A stretch of DNA of 64,000 bases. Source: Desulfosporosinus youngiae DSM 17734 (GTDB lineage: Bacteria > Bacillota > Desulfitobacteriia > Desulfitobacteriales > Desulfitobacteriaceae). The notes under the pieces were generated by a model, which saw nothing but the letters and a program-made list of their open reading frames with translations, was not told the origin of the DNA and did not search any database. The stretch lies in contig NZ_CM001441.1 of assembly GCF_000244895.1 (NCBI RefSeq), forward strand, positions 5,050,198 to 5,114,197. Direction: 5' to 3'. Shown here in pieces: positions 60,953 through 64,000 of the stretch (the stretch's first letter is position 1; every line of letters starts with the position of its first letter). A program made the position numbers and the translations under genes.

Positions 60953-62050
60953 TTATTGTACTCTCTTCACCATCTGCCCTATTACAACAACCTTACCCTC
61001 AAGCTCCATCTTGCAAAGAAGTTCTATTAAGCTACTAAGATTTCCGCTACACACGTCGGTAAGACTGTTTATACTCTGAGCCTGGTCTAATCGATTGAGA
61101 ATCATCTTCTCCTGAAGATTCTCAGGGAAACTCTTAATTTGCTTTTGCTTCTTAACCTCTATCGGCACTTTAGTCAAGGAGTCGTTTATCTCCATTATAT
61201 TACTGTTTATTAATTGATCGGGGCTAAGATAAATTTCCGCTCCATTCAAAATCAAATGATTCGTTCCAGCACTTTCAGGACTATGAATGTTATTTGGAAC
61301 TGCAAACACCTTTCGTTTATATTTTTTAGCGTATTCAGCAGTAATTAATGCTCCGCTCCTTTTTGCTGCCTCCACAACCAAAAGCTTTTCCACCCAAGCG
61401 GCCAAGAGCTTATTCCTATCTGGAAAGTATTCTTGCCTAGGTCGTATCCCCGGAGGATAAGGCGAAACAATCGCTCCTCTTTTAATTATTTCTTCCATTA
61501 GCGTTTGATGTTCCGGAGGATAGCAGAAATCCACACCATTAGCCAGAAAAGCTATGGTATATCCCCCCGCCTTAAGGCAAGCTGTGTGAGCATAACTATC
61601 GATTCCCTTCGCCATACCGCTAACTACCGTTATACCTGCGTGAGCTAGGAAAGCTGCAGCATCAGCAGTAACACCTTTTCCATAGGAGGTACAGCGACGG
61701 CTTCCAACTATTCCAACACACGAGGTCAGTTTTTGTAAATTCCCGCGGTAATAAAGTATCGCTGGAAGGATTGGAAACTTATTTACATAACAAGGAAAAC
61801 GCGAATCATCGTAGGTCAAAAGTTTAATTTCAAATTTTTGCATGTAATCTTCAAGTTGTTTAGCTGCTTCTAATGAACGCTGACTTAATATTAGCTCAAT
61901 CAGCCCGGACCTCAGCCCCTTAACACTGAGCAAATCTTCGCGCGTCGCTTCATATACCTCCATGGGTGAACCCAATCCGTCCACAAGTTTCCTTAAAGTT
62001 GCCGGCCCTATTCCTTTTAAATGACTAAGCCATAGCCAATATGTAACCAC
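60953..62050 (-). CDS. dprA: DNA-processing protein DprA
   Basis: 365 residues. N-terminal SAM/helix-hairpin-like region (HLKGIGPATLRKL), the Rossmann core with GSRRCTSYG, SGMAKGIDSYAH, and PEHQTL and EYFPDRN segments; C-terminal winged-helix-like tail. It loads RecA on incoming single-stranded DNA in transformation. GTG start behind AAGGAGG. Its 3' end touches the direct repeat, so the repeat block was inserted right after dprA. Confidence 0.94.
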   Translation of the reverse strand: MVTYWLWLSHLKGIGPATLRKLVDGLGSPMEVYEATREDLLSVKGLRSGLIELILSQRSLEAAKQLEDYMQKFEIKLLTYDDSRFPCYVNKFPILPAILYYRGNLQKLTSCVGIVGSRRCTSYGKGVTADAAAFLAHAGITVVSGMAKGIDSYAHTACLKAGGYTIAFLANGVDFCYPPEHQTLMEEIIKRGAIVSPYPPGIRPRQEYFPDRNKLLAAWVEKLLVVEAAKRSGALITAEYAKKYKRKVFAVPNNIHSPESAGTNHLILNGAEIYLSPDQLINSNIMEINDSLTKVPIEVKKQKQIKSFPENLQEKMILNRLDQAQSINSLTDVCSGNLSSLIELLCKMELEGKVVVIGQMVKRVQ

Positions 62051-62070
62051 AAAAGCCTCCTTAAAGAAGT

Positions 62071-63615
62071 TTAAACCACTAGCATCCCACTTCGATCTTT
62101 ATCTAAATCCCTACTCATCAAGGCGGCACTCACATCTTTTTTACGAATAACGTCCGATTCCTCAAGGTCGGCAAACGTTCTTGCTGTCTTAAGGAATTTG
62201 TTGTAGGTTCTAGCACTATATTGAAACTTATCGAAGGCAAGACTTAGCAGCTGAGTACTCTCTAAATCGAGTCGACAAAATTCTTTGATCATCGCTTCAG
62301 TCATCTGGGCATTTGAATTAACACTAGGAATTCCACTGAACCGTTCTTGTTGGATACGCCTTGCCTTTTGAACCTGTTCCTTAAGTTCATTCGAACTTCG
62401 TCCTTTCACCTGAGCTGATAGGTTCAGGAAATTAACAGGCTGAACGTATTTATGGACTTCAATTCGATCCAATATGGGACCGGATATCTTTTGTCTGTAT
62501 TTAAGGACCTCGTAATCCGTACAGCGGCAGCGAGGTTGCCCGTAATACCCACACGGACAAGGATTCATCGCAGCAACAAGCATAAAGTTCGAAGGAAAAA
62601 CTCCGGTGCTCTTCACCCTTGAAACCGTAACAACTTTATCCTCCATTGGCTGTCGAAGGGCATCCAGACTCTTTTTATCAAATTCCGCAATCTCATCAAG
62701 AAAAAGGATTCCATTATGAGCCAACGAAATTTCACCAGGAACAACTGGGCTCCCACCACCAACCAGTGAATTCATCGAAGCATTATGATGTGGCGAGCGG
62801 AAAGGGCGTTCAGTAACTAAACTCCTTCGTTCACGCAAATGACCAGTTATACTATAAATTCTCGTAATCTCAAGGGCTTCCTCCTCACTGAGCTCCGGCA
62901 TAATGGTCGATATACGTTTCGCGATCATGGATTTCCCACATCCCGGAGAACCAATCATGAGGATATTATGCCCCCCGGCCACTGCCGCGACGATATATTC
63001 TATGAGTACATCCTGTCCTCTAACATCAGCAAAGTCAAGGTCTTCATGGGAATCACGGAATTTCTCACCTTCTTCAAAGTTCGGAGGACAGTACTCTTGT
63101 TTTCCTTGCAAAAATCCGATGACGTCACCAAGAGATTTAAAAGCATAGATCTCCAGCCCTTTAACAAGGCTCGCCTCACGATAATTTTCAAAAGGGACAA
63201 AAATGCGCTTCATACCACTTTCTCTGGCTGCAATGACCATGGGAAGCACTCCACTGACGGAGCGCAATTCTGCATTCAGAGAAAGCTCTCCGATGAATGC
63301 AGAATCCGAAAGTTCTTCCCTATCGAGTAAAACTTGTCCTGCTTCAAGTAATAACGAAATCGCCATCGCTAGGTCGAAGTGTGAACCACTCTTTTTAATT
63401 CCACTAGGAGCTAAATTAATCACTACTTTGAGCTTTGGGAATTCGAAACTACCATAGGTCAAAGAGGCCTCTAAACGATGAGCTGCCTCCTTCACTGCTG
63501 TGTCGCCCATTCCAACGATATTCACCGAGGGTTGGCCATGTAGGGTTACTGTTTCGACAGTTACCGAGTAGGCATTAACACCCGACAAGGCAAAGGAACG
63601 GATAACTGTTGCCAT
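62071..63615 (-). CDS. comM: YifB/ComM Mg-chelatase-like AAA+ ATPase
   Basis: 514 residues. N-terminal Lon-like domain (SVNIVGMGDTAVKEA), Walker A GSPGCGKSM, Walker B GILFLDEIAEFD and AAMNPCPCGYYG, plus the C-terminal domain with RTYNKFLKTARTFADLE. The ComM helicase promotes branch migration during transformation. It precedes dprA by 20 bp on the same strand, the usual pairing. Confidence 0.95.
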   Translation of the reverse strand: MATVIRSFALSGVNAYSVTVETVTLHGQPSVNIVGMGDTAVKEAAHRLEASLTYGSFEFPKLKVVINLAPSGIKKSGSHFDLAMAISLLLEAGQVLLDREELSDSAFIGELSLNAELRSVSGVLPMVIAARESGMKRIFVPFENYREASLVKGLEIYAFKSLGDVIGFLQGKQEYCPPNFEEGEKFRDSHEDLDFADVRGQDVLIEYIVAAVAGGHNILMIGSPGCGKSMIAKRISTIMPELSEEEALEITRIYSITGHLRERRSLVTERPFRSPHHNASMNSLVGGGSPVVPGEISLAHNGILFLDEIAEFDKKSLDALRQPMEDKVVTVSRVKSTGVFPSNFMLVAAMNPCPCGYYGQPRCRCTDYEVLKYRQKISGPILDRIEVHKYVQPVNFLNLSAQVKGRSSNELKEQVQKARRIQQERFSGIPSVNSNAQMTEAMIKEFCRLDLESTQLLSLAFDKFQYSARTYNKFLKTARTFADLEESDVIRKKDVSAALMSRDLDKDRSGMLVV

Positions 63616-63616
63616 T

Positions 63617-64000
63617 CTACTTACCCCCCTCTACAAACATCCGGTAACGTTCAGCCCTTGGCTCAGAAAAATAGCCCAAGGTTTTCTCCTTATTTACAAT
63701 TGAGTTTACTCGAATACCCATATAATCACGGAAACTACTCCATTCATAATCAATCGATAGCTCTGTCATATTCGCCCGAACAGGATTTAAATGTATGTAT
63801 CTGCTGATCTCCAGGTGATACTGATCTGACTCAATAAGTTCAGACTTAAATCGGTCTTGGAATAAATGACCTACAAAGTTATACTTATTATTAAAAAACT
63901 GTGTATAAAGCAAGCTGATTCTTTTCATGATTGTGCTTATATCTATATCTACCGTCTCAATCTGTAAATGTACGTGGTTCGACATGAGGCAATATGAATG
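63617..64000 (-). CDS. IS200-like/RAYT transposase (5' end outside the window)
   Basis: At least 127 residues with the frame open to the window edge. The HUH motif YCLMSNHVHL and the C-terminal RYIHLNPVRANM and YEWSSFRDYM are typical of REP-associated tyrosine transposases. A single-strand DNA nuclease/transposase domain. The stop codon lies one base before the comM start, and comM's ribosome site is inside it. No REP palindromes were noticed nearby. Confidence 0.9.
   Translation of the reverse strand, partial: HSYCLMSNHVHLQIETVDIDISTIMKRISLLYTQFFNNKYNFVGHLFQDRFKSELIESDQYHLEISRYIHLNPVRANMTELSIDYEWSSFRDYMGIRVNSIVNKEKTLGYFSEPRAERYRMFVEGGK

Noticed and set aside
60784-61038. 84-residue plus-strand frame over the right direct repeat
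   Set aside because: It runs through repeat sequence into the antisense of dprA, and the equivalent frame is broken in the left copy.

Overview
The window looks like a chromosome segment of a low-to-moderate-GC, anaerobic, Gram-positive bacterium of the Peptococcaceae type (Desulfosporosinus/Desulfitobacterium-like). This is inferred from gene content: a lactate-oxidation LUD/CCG module, a multiheme cytochrome c with a membrane cytochrome b, SLH- and VanW-type envelope proteins, strong GGAGG ribosome sites and frequent GTG/TTG starts. No rRNA, tRNA or CRISPR array was seen.

Layout. 1-980: chemotaxis pair (cheW and a truncated receptor gene), minus strand. 1.3-5 kb: plus-strand cytochrome c/b operon with a 36-residue membrane peptide, a ferritin-like protein and a VanW protein. 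5.1-5.4 kb: first copy of a dispersed repeat of about 330 bp. 5.4-14 kb (minus): FCD-type regulator, two LUD iron-sulfur proteins (one a LutB/LutA-like fusion) and a complete branched-chain amino-acid-type ABC importer. 14.3-19.3 kb: small peptide, CGGC-like protein, galE, galU, an MFS exporter and a surface-anchored hypothetical. 19.5-25 kb: Fic protein, then a CHAT-protease gene with a small partner. 25.3-27.5 kb: YcdB/SLH surface protein.

27.7-47.4 kb is one nearly gapless 20-gene minus-strand operon for a surface glycan. It holds a PglF/PglE/PglC/PglD-like set, Wzx and Wzy, a glycosyltransferase, a dTDP-deoxyaminosugar pathway (RfbA, RfbB, NDP-hexose 2,3-dehydratase, ketoreductase, aminotransferase), and an acyl-carrier set (AMP ligase, ketoreductase, ACP, phosphopantetheinyl transferase, acyltransferases) that probably makes an acyl group for an amino sugar.

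48.1-53.9 kb (minus) holds Wzz, a BY-kinase and then a four-gene comX-comQ-comP-comA quorum-sensing system. The Wzz operon and the 20-gene glycan operon are preceded by matching promoters: the same GTAG-N3-CTAC-like inverted repeat lies exactly 36 bp upstream of TATAAT in both. The simplest reading is that the pheromone pathway lodged between the two operons controls them. This is the headline observation.

54-61 kb is a mosaic. It has a DUF3102 coiled-coil protein, a small membrane peptide, and a 4.1-kb block flanked by roughly 337-bp direct repeats that carries a DUF4143 ATPase, a small protein plus a truncated HD phosphohydrolase, and a RelE-type toxin-antitoxin pair. 61-64 kb returns to core genes: dprA, comM (yifB) and, running off the end, an IS200-like/RAYT transposase.
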